The notes under the pieces are model-generated. The model was not told where the DNA came from and made no database searches. It was given only the letters and a program-made list of their open reading frames with translations. This document shows positions 32,795 through 42,475 of a stretch of 64,000 nt of DNA, one piece after another. Origin of the DNA: Acidimicrobiales bacterium. Its GTDB lineage: Bacteria; Actinomycetota; Acidimicrobiia; Acidimicrobiales; Acidimicrobilacustridaceae. The stretch is from assembly GCA_030830565.1 (NCBI GenBank), contig JAURMR010000041.1:1-64000 (forward strand). Reading direction: 5' to 3'. The position numbers and the translations under genes are program-made. Every line of letters begins with the position of its first letter. Within the stretch, counting starts at the first letter, position 1.

Positions 32795-33715
32795 CTACGG
32801 CTTGATCGATGAGTTTGAGCCCGTAGACGTTGTTGACCATGAATCGGGTGTGGTGGGGAAGACGTCGATCGGTGTGCCTGCAGGAATAGCTTCAGCCAGC
32901 TTGGAGACGACGTTATTGGGCATGCGCACACAGCCGTTCGAGGCTTTGGTGCCGACGAGTTCAGGTTGGTTGGTCCCGTGGAACGCAACCTGCGGAAGTC
33001 CGCCATCGAAGGTGTCAAGCACCTCGCTATAACCGTTCGTCGGGAGAATCCATGCGCCGTAAACGCCAGTATCGCTGGAGTTCTTGATCTTCTCGGTCAC
33101 GAAAAAACGACCGAGCGGCGTCGGTGTGGCGTCTTTACCGATGACCACATCAGTTTCGATGAAAACCTCTGGGCCCTTGAAGACTTTGAGGTGATAGGTC
33201 GAAAGATCAAGTTCCATACGAAATTCAGTCGCAGCAATGGTGACATCGTCAGCCTTGATCCAACCGGTGGTGTGATTGGGGCGAGCGGTGAGGAGCACCT
33301 TCATGTACTCGCCTTGATTTTCGAGCACGACGACCACAAGCGGGTTCTTGTAATAGGTCGGGTTGGTGAACTCATACCCTTCGGTGGTTTTCTTCACACC
33401 CGCAGAGTTGAGTCCATTGCGTGGAATCGCAGGAACCTTTGGCGCCGTCGTGCTTGAGCTACTCGACGTACTCGAAGGTGGCGTGGTCACAACACTCTTG
33501 GGCAGTTCGCTCAACACCGTGAGCGTCGAGCCCTTGGCCGTTGCATACGTGGTCTGATACGGAGTGAGCGCAGTTGTGCTGGATGACTCTTGCGAGGTGT
33601 TGTCGGAAGAGGAGTTTTTGTCGCTAGAGCACGATGCCGCTCCGACAACCAATGCCAGCGACAAAGCGAGGATGGCAAGGGGGCGTAAGCGCCGCAGAAC
33701 GGTTGGCGAATTCAT
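32795..33715 (-). CDS. L,D-transpeptidase (YkuD) lipoprotein
   Basis: Lipobox VVGAASC; YkuD active site HGTNQPELVGTKASNGCVRM. Confidence 0.92.
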   Translation of the reverse strand: MNSPTVLRRLRPLAILALSLALVVGAASCSSDKNSSSDNTSQESSSTTALTPYQTTYATAKGSTLTVLSELPKSVVTTPPSSTSSSSSTTAPKVPAIPRNGLNSAGVKKTTEGYEFTNPTYYKNPLVVVVLENQGEYMKVLLTARPNHTTGWIKADDVTIAATEFRMELDLSTYHLKVFKGPEVFIETDVVIGKDATPTPLGRFFVTEKIKNSSDTGVYGAWILPTNGYSEVLDTFDGGLPQVAFHGTNQPELVGTKASNGCVRMPNNVVSKLAEAIPAGTPIDVFPTTPDSWSTTSTGSNSSIKP

Positions 33716-33820
33716 AATTGCTCCGAAAGAAATGTTGGCCGGATGGCGGACTTGGCCGGTCGTGGGTGCGGATTGAGAGTCCGATCAAAGGAACGAAGGC
33801 CTGACGGTACCATCGAGCCT

Positions 33821-35236
33821 GTGAGCACCCCAGTCGCCAGAGTCCGCTTCGCCCCTTCCCCAACGGGCTATCTCCATATCGGCGGTGCCCGAACCGCCCT
33901 GTTCAACTGGCTCTTTGCCCGCCAGCAAGGAGGCGAGTTCGTGCTCCGCATCGAAGATACCGATGCCGAACGCTCGCGCCCTGAGCTCATCGACATCATC
34001 TTCCGATCCCTCGAATGGCTCGGACTTGATTGGGACGGCACGCCGGTTCACCAGTCCGAGCGTGGGGCAATGCATCTGGCCGCCGTCGAGACACTGCTCG
34101 GCAATGGTTCTGCGTATTGGTGTTCGTGCACTCCAGACGAGGTCAAGGCCCGTGCCGAGGCTCGCGGTGGCACGCCCGGGTATGACGGATTTTGTCGCGA
34201 TCGTGGGTTGGGTCCCGGCGATGGTCACGTTGTCCGTTTCCGAGTTCCCGACACTGGGGTCACTGCGTTCGATGATCTCATTCGCGGAACCGTCAGTTTT
34301 GAAAATGCGGTGCTCGAAGATTTCGTCATCCTTCGTTCGAACGGCACGCCGATGTTTCATTTGGCGAACGCCGTCGACGATGCTGACCAAGGCATTACCC
34401 ATGTCATCCGCGGTGAAGACCTCATCAATGTCACACCGAAGGTGCTGCTCATTCGTCAAGCGCTCTCGACGTCAGGCGAATTGATCTTCGCTCATCTTCC
34501 ATTGATCGTGAACGAAAAGCGGCAGAAGCTTTCGAAGCGTCGCGACGATGTTTCCGTAGGCGATTACATCGACCGCGGGTATCTCTCCGAAGCAATGGTG
34601 AACTATCTCGCCACACTTGGATGGGGTCCTCCCGATGGCATCGAAATTCGACCACTTGCCGAGATCGTCGATCTCTTTCGCATCACCGACGTGAACAAGT
34701 CGGGCGCCTTCTTCGATGTGAAGAAACTTCAGCACTTCAACGGCGAATACATCCGAAACCTTTCGGTGCCACAATTTGTGAGCAAATCGACTCGCTGGCT
34801 TTACGAAGAAACGCCATGGGAGCCCGATCGGTTCGATATTGGAACCTTCGAAGTCATGGCTCCGCTCGTGCAAGAGCGCGTGAAACTGATGTCGGAAGTT
34901 CCGGGTTATGTCGATTTCCTTTTCGCTCCTGATCCCGTAATCGACGAAGACTCATGGCAGAAAGTCATGGTCAAGGGTGCCGATCTCGCTTCGGCGGTTC
35001 TTGATCATGCAACCGCGCACTTTGCCGACTGTGAATGGAACGCTGCATCGCTTGAAGCTGCTTTGTTCTCTTATGCCGAACAGCATGAGATTTCGAAGGG
35101 CAAAGTGCAGGCCCCTGTGCGCGTTTCGGTAACGGGACGCAGCGTGGGACCGCCATTGTTTGAGTCACTCGAGGTTCTCGGCCGCGACGAAACCCTTCGT
35201 CGCCTCGCATCAGCGAAGGTTCGCCTCGAGGGCTGA
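33821..35236 (+). CDS. gltX: Glutamyl-tRNA synthetase
   Basis: RFAPSPTGYLHIGGARTALFNWLFAR; KRQKLSKRRDDVSV (KLSKR motif); GTG start. Confidence 0.95.
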   Translation: MSTPVARVRFAPSPTGYLHIGGARTALFNWLFARQQGGEFVLRIEDTDAERSRPELIDIIFRSLEWLGLDWDGTPVHQSERGAMHLAAVETLLGNGSAYWCSCTPDEVKARAEARGGTPGYDGFCRDRGLGPGDGHVVRFRVPDTGVTAFDDLIRGTVSFENAVLEDFVILRSNGTPMFHLANAVDDADQGITHVIRGEDLINVTPKVLLIRQALSTSGELIFAHLPLIVNEKRQKLSKRRDDVSVGDYIDRGYLSEAMVNYLATLGWGPPDGIEIRPLAEIVDLFRITDVNKSGAFFDVKKLQHFNGEYIRNLSVPQFVSKSTRWLYEETPWEPDRFDIGTFEVMAPLVQERVKLMSEVPGYVDFLFAPDPVIDEDSWQKVMVKGADLASAVLDHATAHFADCEWNAASLEAALFSYAEQHEISKGKVQAPVRVSVTGRSVGPPLFESLEVLGRDETLRRLASAKVRLEG

Positions 35237-35237
35237 A

Positions 35238-35840
35238 ATGTTCTTTGGACTGCGTTGGGTGATCCGCATCGCCCTCGGACTGCTCGCAGTCGTTGTGCTT
35301 TATCTCGGCATCACCTTTGCGCAGGTGTGGTGGGCGTCGCGTCAAGATGACGCCGCTCGCGCATCGGCAATCGTGGTGATGGGGGCAGCGCAGTGGAACG
35401 GCTCTCCTTCACCAGTGCTCAAAGAGCGCCTCGATCACGCGGCCGATCTTTACCAGCGCGGCACTGCACCAGTTGTGATCGTGGCCGGAGGCAAGCAACC
35501 CGGAGACAAGGAGACCCAAGGGCTCGTGAGTTTCGAGTACTTGCGTGCGAAGGGAATTCCTGAATCGGCCATCAAGATAGAGGTCGAAGGAAAGAACAGT
35601 TTTGAAGAGCTTTCGTCGACCGCGTTCATCATGCGCCAAGCAGGCTTACCGCTCGATGTTGTGATTGTGACCGATCCGTATCACTCGTACCGCTCGGCTG
35701 ATATTGCCGACGAGGTTGGACTGGCTGCCCATGTCTCACCAACGAAGGGCCGGTCGACGTTCAGTGACTACGTGCGCGAAACCGGTGCCGTCGCAATCGG
35801 GCGCATCATCAATTACCGCCGTTTGTCCGCCTGGCGCTGA
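35238..35840 (+). CDS. YdcF/SanA family (DUF218) protein
   Basis: AIVVMGAAQWNGSPSPVLKERLDHAADLY; VTDPYHSYRS. Confidence 0.85.
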   Translation: MFFGLRWVIRIALGLLAVVVLYLGITFAQVWWASRQDDAARASAIVVMGAAQWNGSPSPVLKERLDHAADLYQRGTAPVVIVAGGKQPGDKETQGLVSFEYLRAKGIPESAIKIEVEGKNSFEELSSTAFIMRQAGLPLDVVIVTDPYHSYRSADIADEVGLAAHVSPTKGRSTFSDYVRETGAVAIGRIINYRRLSAWR

Positions 35841-35907
35841 CTCCGATTTGGTTCCCATCGGTGGTTTGGTGCCAGCCCCCGTTCAACCGGTAACGTTCTT
35901 TCGCCCT

Positions 35908-35979
35908 TCGGGGGTGGTGTAATTGGTAACACGGGTGGTTCTGGTCCATTTGTTGGGGGTTCGAGTCCTCCCCCCCGAG
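35908..35979 (+). tRNA. tRNA-Gln (anticodon CTG)
   Basis: Cloverleaf folded by hand: acceptor TCGGGGG/CCCCCGA, D-arm GTGT/ACAC, anticodon loop TTCTGGT, T-arm GGGGG-TTCGAGT-CCTCC; discriminator G; no encoded CCA. Confidence 0.95.
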
Positions 35980-35989
35980 CTTTGAGGAT

Positions 35990-36017
35990 CGGGCGTCGAC
36001 AGGGTCGGCGCCCGTTT
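35990..36017 (+). terminator. Terminator after tRNA-Gln
   Basis: CGGGCGTCGAC-agg-GTCGGCGCCCG (11 bp, one G-U) followed by TTT. Confidence 0.8.
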
Positions 36018-36048
36018 CGCGTGTCGGCGGCGCCCATAGGCTGCTCTG

Positions 36049-36639
36049 GTGACCACCCTGCGCTCGCTCTGTGTTTATTGCGGTTCCAAACCCGGCAACG
36101 ATCCTCGACACGAGGCGACGGCAGCAGAACTCGGTCGACTCATGGCGCAAGCACGAGTGCGCCTTGTGTACGGCGGTGGGTCGGTGGGTCTTATGGGCAT
36201 TATCGCCGACTCGGTCTTGGCTCATGGGGGAGAGGCCTTCGGCGTGATACCGAAGGGGCTGTTTACGACTGAAGTCGGCCATCCCGGGCTTACCGAACTG
36301 GTCGAGGTGGGTTCTATGCATGAACGCAAGGCGCTCATGGCCGCTGAGGCGGACGCGTTCGTTGCGCTTCCGGGCGGACTGGGCACGCTTGAGGAACTGG
36401 CCGAGATCGCCACGTGGTCGCAATTGGGTATCCACGCCAAACCGGTCGGGGTGCTGGATATCGATGGTTTCTGGGAACCGCTGCTTGACTTTCTCGATAG
36501 CGCCGCAGATGCCGGATTCATTCGGCCCCAGCATCGGGACATCATCATCCGCATCACCGATGTTGATGAGGTGATTCCTGCCTTGTCCTCGAAGGTCATT
36601 CCGGCCTCGGCCCCAATTCTCGGCATGGAAGAGTCGTGA
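36049..36639 (+). CDS. LOG family protein (TIGR00730; nucleotide phosphoribohydrolase-like)
   Basis: CVYCGSKPGNDPRHE; GGGSVGLMG; LPGGLGTLEE. Confidence 0.92.
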   Translation: MTTLRSLCVYCGSKPGNDPRHEATAAELGRLMAQARVRLVYGGGSVGLMGIIADSVLAHGGEAFGVIPKGLFTTEVGHPGLTELVEVGSMHERKALMAAEADAFVALPGGLGTLEELAEIATWSQLGIHAKPVGVLDIDGFWEPLLDFLDSAADAGFIRPQHRDIIIRITDVDEVIPALSSKVIPASAPILGMEES

Positions 36640-36681
36640 CCCGATGCGGTCCCGACGGCGTTGACGCGAGACAATCAATCC

Positions 36682-37923
36682 ATGGAACAGGTCGATATCG
36701 CTGTCATTGGCGCCGGTCCCGCAGGCTCTTCGGCTGCGGCATGGGCTGCCCGTGGCGGAGCATCTGTCGCTCTGTTTGAAAAAGCAGCTCAAGGGCGAGA
36801 CAAGTCCTGCGGTGATGGACTGACCCCGCGTGCGATTGCAGAAAGTCGTCGACTCGGTATTGACGTCGACCGTTTCCATCGGATCGATGGGTTGCGCGTT
36901 CAAGCCGGCAGCAAAGTTCGCGAAGTGCTCTGGCCCGATGGAGCGTTCCCGCCAGTTGGTGCCGTTGCTCCTCGTGTGGAATTCGACGCAATGGTGATGC
37001 AAGCAGCAATCGATTCTGGTGCTGACTTTCGCGAGAACTCACCGGCCGAACCGTGGATCGAAGACAACCGCGTTCTTGGTGTTCTTTCGAATGGCGAAAA
37101 GATTCGCGCCGAACTAACGGTGATTGCATCCGGTGCAGGCTCGCCGGCGGCACGTGCAGTTGGGGCGACGCGTATTGCATCGTCGCCGTTCGGCTTGGCG
37201 ATTCGCGCCTACATTCCCTCAACTCGAGCTGACGACCGCTACATGGAAGCGTGTCTCACCGTAAATGGCCCGGACGGTTCGATCGTTCCTGGTTATGGAT
37301 GGGTTTTCCCCGCTGGCAATGGCATCGTGAATATCGGCGTTGGCGCCTTGTCGACAATGAAGAATTTCTCTGATCTCAATCTCAACAAGATGCTTGAGGC
37401 CTACACCGCGCAGGTGCGTGACTCATGGGGACTCGGGGAGTTTGTTGCCCGACCAAAGGCATGGCGACTTCCGATGCATGTTGAGCATCGTGGTGGTCCA
37501 GGTTGGGTCGTTGCGGGCGATGCTGCTGGTTTGGTGAACCCGTTCAACGGCGAAGGCATCGACTACGCGCTCGAGTCGGGCCGACATGCAGCTGAATGTT
37601 TCCTCGCCGAACCGGGAACAGCATGGGCCGCCTATCAAGCAGTGTTGCGCAAGGAATACGACCCGTTCTTTGCCACAGCTCGACGCTTTGCTTGGCTTAT
37701 CGGCCGTCCAAAACTTCTTCAATTCCTGCTCGGTATCGCATTGTCGACCAACTTCACCATGAAACTTGTGCTCGACATCATGGCGAACCTCGTCGATATG
37801 GAACATCCAGGTTTGGCCGGCCGCTCACTCACGATCGGTGGCAAGGCGTTGTCATTGGCCGACCCGCTTCTGGTTCGTTCTTCAGCGAAGAGCAAAGACA
37901 AGCGAGCGACTCCCGTCGGGTAG
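36682..37923 (+). CDS. Geranylgeranyl reductase family FAD-dependent oxidoreductase
   Basis: DIAVIGAGPAGSSAAAWAARGG; VVAGDAAGLVNPFNGEGIDYALESGRHAAE. Confidence 0.88.
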   Translation: MEQVDIAVIGAGPAGSSAAAWAARGGASVALFEKAAQGRDKSCGDGLTPRAIAESRRLGIDVDRFHRIDGLRVQAGSKVREVLWPDGAFPPVGAVAPRVEFDAMVMQAAIDSGADFRENSPAEPWIEDNRVLGVLSNGEKIRAELTVIASGAGSPAARAVGATRIASSPFGLAIRAYIPSTRADDRYMEACLTVNGPDGSIVPGYGWVFPAGNGIVNIGVGALSTMKNFSDLNLNKMLEAYTAQVRDSWGLGEFVARPKAWRLPMHVEHRGGPGWVVAGDAAGLVNPFNGEGIDYALESGRHAAECFLAEPGTAWAAYQAVLRKEYDPFFATARRFAWLIGRPKLLQFLLGIALSTNFTMKLVLDIMANLVDMEHPGLAGRSLTIGGKALSLADPLLVRSSAKSKDKRATPVG

Positions 37924-37963
37924 GTTCGGGAGTCCCAAAAGGGGATGAACGGGGTAGTCGGTC

Positions 37964-38821
37964 ATGGGTAGTTCGCCAGTCGCCATTGTCACGGGTGCAA
38001 GCCGCGGAATCGGTCGAGCCGGAGCGCTTGCGCTTGCCGAAGCAGGTTTCGATGTCGTTGTGAGTGCGCGCACGGTTCGCGAAGGCGAAGGCGTTGCCGA
38101 GCCCAATTCGGTTCGTGAAGAAGTCACGCTCGCGGTTCCTGGAAGTCTTGAGCGCACGGCTCAAGAGATCGAAGAGCGCGGTCAACGCGCACTCATCGTG
38201 CCCATGGATCTCATCGATGTTGCATCAGTGAAAGCGCTACCGGCCACAGTGATGGCTGAATGGGGCCGCATCGATGTGTTGTTCAACAACGCGATCTTTC
38301 GCGGTGTTGGCACGCTCGATCGCATTTCGGACCTCACCGTTGAGTCGATGACGAACCTTCTCGCCGGCAACTTCATGAATCAGATCTTGCTTATTCAGCA
38401 GGTGATTCCGCACATGGTCGCTGCCGGTGGCGGGACCATCATTGACATGGTGTCGGGTTCGGCTCGACTCGATCCGGCTGGGCCCCCCGGAGAAGGTGGC
38501 TGGGGCATTCTCTATTCCGCATCCAAGGCTGCGTTTGGCCGCGTTGCTGGTGGTGTGAACGCGGAATATCGCGCGCAGGGCATCAAGGCGTTCAACGTGG
38601 ACCCAGGCAATGTCGTAACCGAAGCTCGCAAAGCGGCAAAGCCCGATGATGAATACAGCAGCGGTTACGGCAGTGAGCCGGCGGAAGCAACGGGCAAAGT
38701 TGTTGCGTGGTTGGCGACTGATCCCGCCGCGGACAAGTACCTCGGTAAGTGGATCTTTGCGCCGAAACTTTGTTCTGATCTCGGACTGCTTCCAGGTTGG
38801 ACCTTTCAGGTTCCACAATGA
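37964..38821 (+). CDS. SDR family oxidoreductase
   Basis: AIVTGASRGIGRAGALALAEAG; YSASKAAFGRVAGG. Confidence 0.88.
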   Translation: MGSSPVAIVTGASRGIGRAGALALAEAGFDVVVSARTVREGEGVAEPNSVREEVTLAVPGSLERTAQEIEERGQRALIVPMDLIDVASVKALPATVMAEWGRIDVLFNNAIFRGVGTLDRISDLTVESMTNLLAGNFMNQILLIQQVIPHMVAAGGGTIIDMVSGSARLDPAGPPGEGGWGILYSASKAAFGRVAGGVNAEYRAQGIKAFNVDPGNVVTEARKAAKPDDEYSSGYGSEPAEATGKVVAWLATDPAADKYLGKWIFAPKLCSDLGLLPGWTFQVPQ

Positions 38822-39279
38822 ACGCAGAGCAGTTGCAAGAACTCTCCGACCGACTCGAAATTCGATCGGTCGTCGAGGACTACGCGCGCTTTGCTGACCG
38901 AATCGATAACGAAGGACTCGCAGGGCTCTTTGCTCCTGATGGCGTGCTGCGTATTTTCGAGCGTGGCAATCCTGAACCAGTGCGACAACGCCTCGGACGA
39001 GACGAAATCTCCGAAGCAATCAAGGGCTTATCGCGGTACGAGGTCACCATGCACTCGGTGGCCAATCACTACGTCGTCGTAAACGGCGATGTTGCGACTG
39101 GCGAGACCTATTGCCGAGCTACGCACATTCGTCAGGTTGAGGGTGGCTCGCCGGAAGCTCGCGAGAACTACGTCATGAACATCCGCTATCTCGATGAGTA
39201 CGTGCGCTTGCCTGAGGGCTGGCGCATTGCCAAGCGTGAACTCCAAGTCGAGTTCACCGAGGTCTTCCCGATTCTCTGA
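38818..39279 (+). CDS. Nuclear transport factor 2 / SnoaL-like protein
   Basis: IRSVVEDYARFADRIDNEGLAGLFAPDGVL pattern; ATGA overlap with upstream SDR. Confidence 0.75.
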   Translation: MNAEQLQELSDRLEIRSVVEDYARFADRIDNEGLAGLFAPDGVLRIFERGNPEPVRQRLGRDEISEAIKGLSRYEVTMHSVANHYVVVNGDVATGETYCRATHIRQVEGGSPEARENYVMNIRYLDEYVRLPEGWRIAKRELQVEFTEVFPIL

Positions 39280-39288
39280 GGCGTTGAC

Positions 39289-40347
39289 TCAAGCGCCACG
39301 CAGAGAAGGAACCGATGAAGAGTTGGCCATCTCAAGCGCAAGATTTGCCAATTCGGCAATCGTGTTTTCGGTATTGGTGGTGTCTTCGCCGGGTCGCGTT
39401 GCTTTGATTCGGGCCAACGCGCCCTCGGTGATGATCGCAAGCTTGAAGACTGCGAGAACTCGGTAGACATCGATGTCTTGGATCGAGCGCCCGCTTGAAG
39501 CTTCGTAACGGGCGAGAAGGTGGTCGCCGGAGGGAAAGCCCGGATTCAGGCGATGTGGTTGGGGCGAGCGGCTCCGCCACATGATCTCGCCGGCTTCGCC
39601 CCAATAGACGCTGACCATACCGAGATCAGTGAGTGGGTCACCAAGGGTCGACATCTCCCAATCGAGGACTGCAACCATTTTCGCGGGGTCGTTACGACTC
39701 CACATCGTGTTGTTAAACGAATAGTCGCCGTGGACAATTGAAGCGTCGGTGGCACTGGGAATGGAACGCTTGAGTCGCTCGGCAACCTCATCGATGGCCG
39801 GCAGCTCACGTTGTTTTGATTTCTCCCACTGCGAACACCAGCGATTGACCTGCCGCTCAAGGAATCCTGCGGGCTTACCAAGTTGACCGAGACCAACTGC
39901 TCCGAAATCAACTGCATGCAAGCGCGCAAGCACATCGATGAGTTCATCTGCTGCTGCGAGTGCTTGTGCTTGGTCAAGATGCGCAACCTGATCGGTATCG
40001 GAGTAGACGATTCCATCAACGAAGTCCATTAAATAAAACGGAACGCCAAGAACTGATTCGTCTTCACACAACGCAACAGTGCGAGGCACCGGAACGTCGG
40101 TGTTCTGCAATCCCGTTTGCACGCGGTATTCCCGACCCATGTCGTTTGCCGTTGCGAGGAACGCGCCGACGGGAGGCCGACGTAGTACCCAATCGTTGTC
40201 GTCGTCTTGAATGCGGAACGTGAGGTTCGAAGAACCGCCCGAAAGGTGCGAAACCTTGATGGGACCCTGCGATTCGGGAACGTTGGCGGCTACCCACGCG
40301 CTGAGGGCGTCGACGGGAACGGCCTCAGCGACCTGATCGGAGTTCAT
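39289..40347 (-). CDS. Phosphotransferase family (aminoglycoside phosphotransferase-like) protein
   Basis: IVHGDYSFNNTMWSRNDPAKMVAVLDWEMSTLGDPLTDLG (Brenner and DxD motifs). Confidence 0.88.
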   Translation of the reverse strand: MNSDQVAEAVPVDALSAWVAANVPESQGPIKVSHLSGGSSNLTFRIQDDDNDWVLRRPPVGAFLATANDMGREYRVQTGLQNTDVPVPRTVALCEDESVLGVPFYLMDFVDGIVYSDTDQVAHLDQAQALAAADELIDVLARLHAVDFGAVGLGQLGKPAGFLERQVNRWCSQWEKSKQRELPAIDEVAERLKRSIPSATDASIVHGDYSFNNTMWSRNDPAKMVAVLDWEMSTLGDPLTDLGMVSVYWGEAGEIMWRSRSPQPHRLNPGFPSGDHLLARYEASSGRSIQDIDVYRVLAVFKLAIITEGALARIKATRPGEDTTNTENTIAELANLALEMANSSSVPSLRGA

Positions 40348-41561
40348 GCGATCGGTGCAGAAGCAACGATGGGGTTGGGATTATCGACAACGCAGCGGCT
40401 GCCGCTGTAAATCGAAACCATGCACTTGTTGCAGTGAATGCAGTTGCCTTCGGTCTGCGTGCCATCCTGCATTCGCTTGATGAGGTCTGGTTCACGCAAC
40501 ACCGCACGACCCATGGCCACGAAGTCGAAACCGTCGGCCATTGCTTGTTGGACGGTGGCGAGATTGTTGATGCCGCCGAGGAAGATGAGTGGCATATCGA
40601 GTGCAGCGCGCACATCGAGCGCCATTGGGCGGAAGTAGGCCTCTTCGAAGGGATAGGACGGCATGAACTTCTTGCCGAAGAGTTTGAAGCCGAGTGCCAT
40701 GGGGAACGGAAGTACCTTGGCGAACTCTTCACGAGGAGCATCGCCCTTGAAGAGGTAGATCGGATTGGCGAGCGAGGAACCGCCGGTCATCTCGAGTGCA
40801 TTGAGGTGTCCATCGTCTTGCAGCAATCTCGCGAACTCGGTGCTCTCGGGAGGCCTGAATCCGCCGGGCACGCCGTCGTTGAGGCTGATCTTGGCTGTGA
40901 CTGCCATGCTCGCTGGAGCCGCATCGCGAACTGCGGCAATGACTTCCCGAGCAAAGCGCGCACGATTCTCGAGTGAGCCGTTCCATTCGTCCTTGCGCTT
41001 ATTGAACTTGGGACTAAGGAATGACGACAACAGGTAGTTATGCGCAAGGTGGATTTCGATTGAGTCGAATCCGGCCTCGGCCATGAGCCGCGCACCGTTG
41101 GCGTAATCGTTGATCACCCGATCGATCTGCGTTGGCGTGATCGCACGAGTGATCTTGCCGTTGATCGGATTCAACATCTTGCTGGCGCCAAGAGAAGGAA
41201 CGCCGTTCTTCTTCGCGTTTGCGACAGGACCAGCGTGGCCAATCTGGCCGGCAACGAGCGCACCTTCATCGTGCATGGTGTCGACGAATTTCTTGAGCCC
41301 CGGAACTGCAGCTGGACGCAACCAGATGCACCCATCATCAGTGCGACCTTCGGGAGCCACGGCAAGGTATGCGAGTGTGGTCATCGCAACACCACCGCGT
41401 ACAGGACGCAAGTGGTAATCGATGAGTTCCTGAGTAACGAGGCCTTGGGGGGTGACGCCTTCGAAGGTTGCTGCCTTGATGAACCGGTTCTTTAACGTGA
41501 GCGGCCCGAGAGTCGCCGGTGCGAACGGATCAGGGATGGAGGTGTTCGTTGCGTCGGCCAT
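40344..41561 (-). CDS. NADH:flavin oxidoreductase (OYE family), short form
   Basis: PLTLKNRFIKAATFEG; HLAHNYLLSSFLSPKFNKRKDEWNGSLENRARF; C-terminal CIHCNKCMVSIYSGSRC. Confidence 0.88.
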   Translation of the reverse strand: MADATNTSIPDPFAPATLGPLTLKNRFIKAATFEGVTPQGLVTQELIDYHLRPVRGGVAMTTLAYLAVAPEGRTDDGCIWLRPAAVPGLKKFVDTMHDEGALVAGQIGHAGPVANAKKNGVPSLGASKMLNPINGKITRAITPTQIDRVINDYANGARLMAEAGFDSIEIHLAHNYLLSSFLSPKFNKRKDEWNGSLENRARFAREVIAAVRDAAPASMAVTAKISLNDGVPGGFRPPESTEFARLLQDDGHLNALEMTGGSSLANPIYLFKGDAPREEFAKVLPFPMALGFKLFGKKFMPSYPFEEAYFRPMALDVRAALDMPLIFLGGINNLATVQQAMADGFDFVAMGRAVLREPDLIKRMQDGTQTEGNCIHCNKCMVSIYSGSRCVVDNPNPIVASAPIA

Positions 41562-41566
41562 GAGGC

Positions 41567-42391
41567 TCACCAGAGTTCGTTGACGTACGTGTCGGTTCCA
41601 ACAATGGTGCGAAAGAACGGTGCAACGAGATGCACGTCGGCCAATCCGGCAGCGGCAACTGCATCGGTGTAGGTCTTCATGCGGTCGAGGGACTTGGTGA
41701 CATCGCCACGAACGAAAATGACCTGCACGAGTCGCTCTGGACCACCTGCTGGCGTGCCGAGATCCATCGGCTGATCGGCAGCAGGAGTTGCCACTGGCTG
41801 CCATGAGGACACGATTTCAATGTCCGAACCGCTCATGAGATTGGCATAGGCGCCTGATTTCTCAAGCTCAGCGTGAACGCTCTTCGCACTCTGGCCTTCG
41901 CGAGCATCGAAGAACACTGTGAAGATGCCGTCGTACGCGCTATCGAGTGCAACGTCAACCGGAACACCGTCAGCATCGCGGTTGGCAGCGCCGATGTAAT
42001 CGAACAAGTTGGTATGCGTGTGCTTGCGCTCAGGGAAGCCGCGGTTGTTGGTGTAGAGCCAGGTGACACGCTCGGTGCTCCAGTCGTTCCAATCGTCGTG
42101 ATGTCCACCCTCGATCCAGTAGATAGCGACATACGAACCCGCATCGGTGGGATTAGCGACGGCGGTGTCGCCTTCGGGCCAACGGAGGTCCTTGAGGCGA
42201 CGCGGTGCAACCCAACGTGAACCCGACATTTGGTGTGGAGCCACCATGCAGCCGGCGTAGTAGTGATCGCGCTCGTACCAACGGTTATAGGCAGACTCGA
42301 ACCCGGGATTGGGGTCGACCATCGTGAGCAGCATCGATCCGACCTTCATCGGGTAGTCGTTGAGGCCGCCAATATCGAGTGGATATGCCAT
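41567..42391 (-). CDS. Hypothetical protein (EthD-like dimeric ferredoxin-like fold possible)
   Basis: FESAYNRWYERDHYYAGCM resembles EthD/dimeric alpha-beta barrel proteins; tandem with OYE gene. Confidence 0.5.
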   Translation of the reverse strand: MAYPLDIGGLNDYPMKVGSMLLTMVDPNPGFESAYNRWYERDHYYAGCMVAPHQMSGSRWVAPRRLKDLRWPEGDTAVANPTDAGSYVAIYWIEGGHHDDWNDWSTERVTWLYTNNRGFPERKHTHTNLFDYIGAANRDADGVPVDVALDSAYDGIFTVFFDAREGQSAKSVHAELEKSGAYANLMSGSDIEIVSSWQPVATPAADQPMDLGTPAGGPERLVQVIFVRGDVTKSLDRMKTYTDAVAAAGLADVHLVAPFFRTIVGTDTYVNELW

Positions 42392-42475
42392 GAGTTCCTT
42401 CACTTTCGAACGCGGGCGAATCGCCCCCCGGTGAAGCATGAAACTAGCCGTTCAGGATCGCTAGATTTGCGGTGA

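Noticed and set aside
35809-37002. 397-aa minus-strand ORF
   Set aside because: Lies opposite YdcF, tRNA-Gln, LOG-family and geranylgeranyl-reductase-like genes; low-complexity, no recognisable domain; shadow ORF typical of high-GC DNA
38237-39019. 260-aa minus-strand ORF
   Set aside because: Antisense to SDR and SnoaL-like genes that overlap by ATGA
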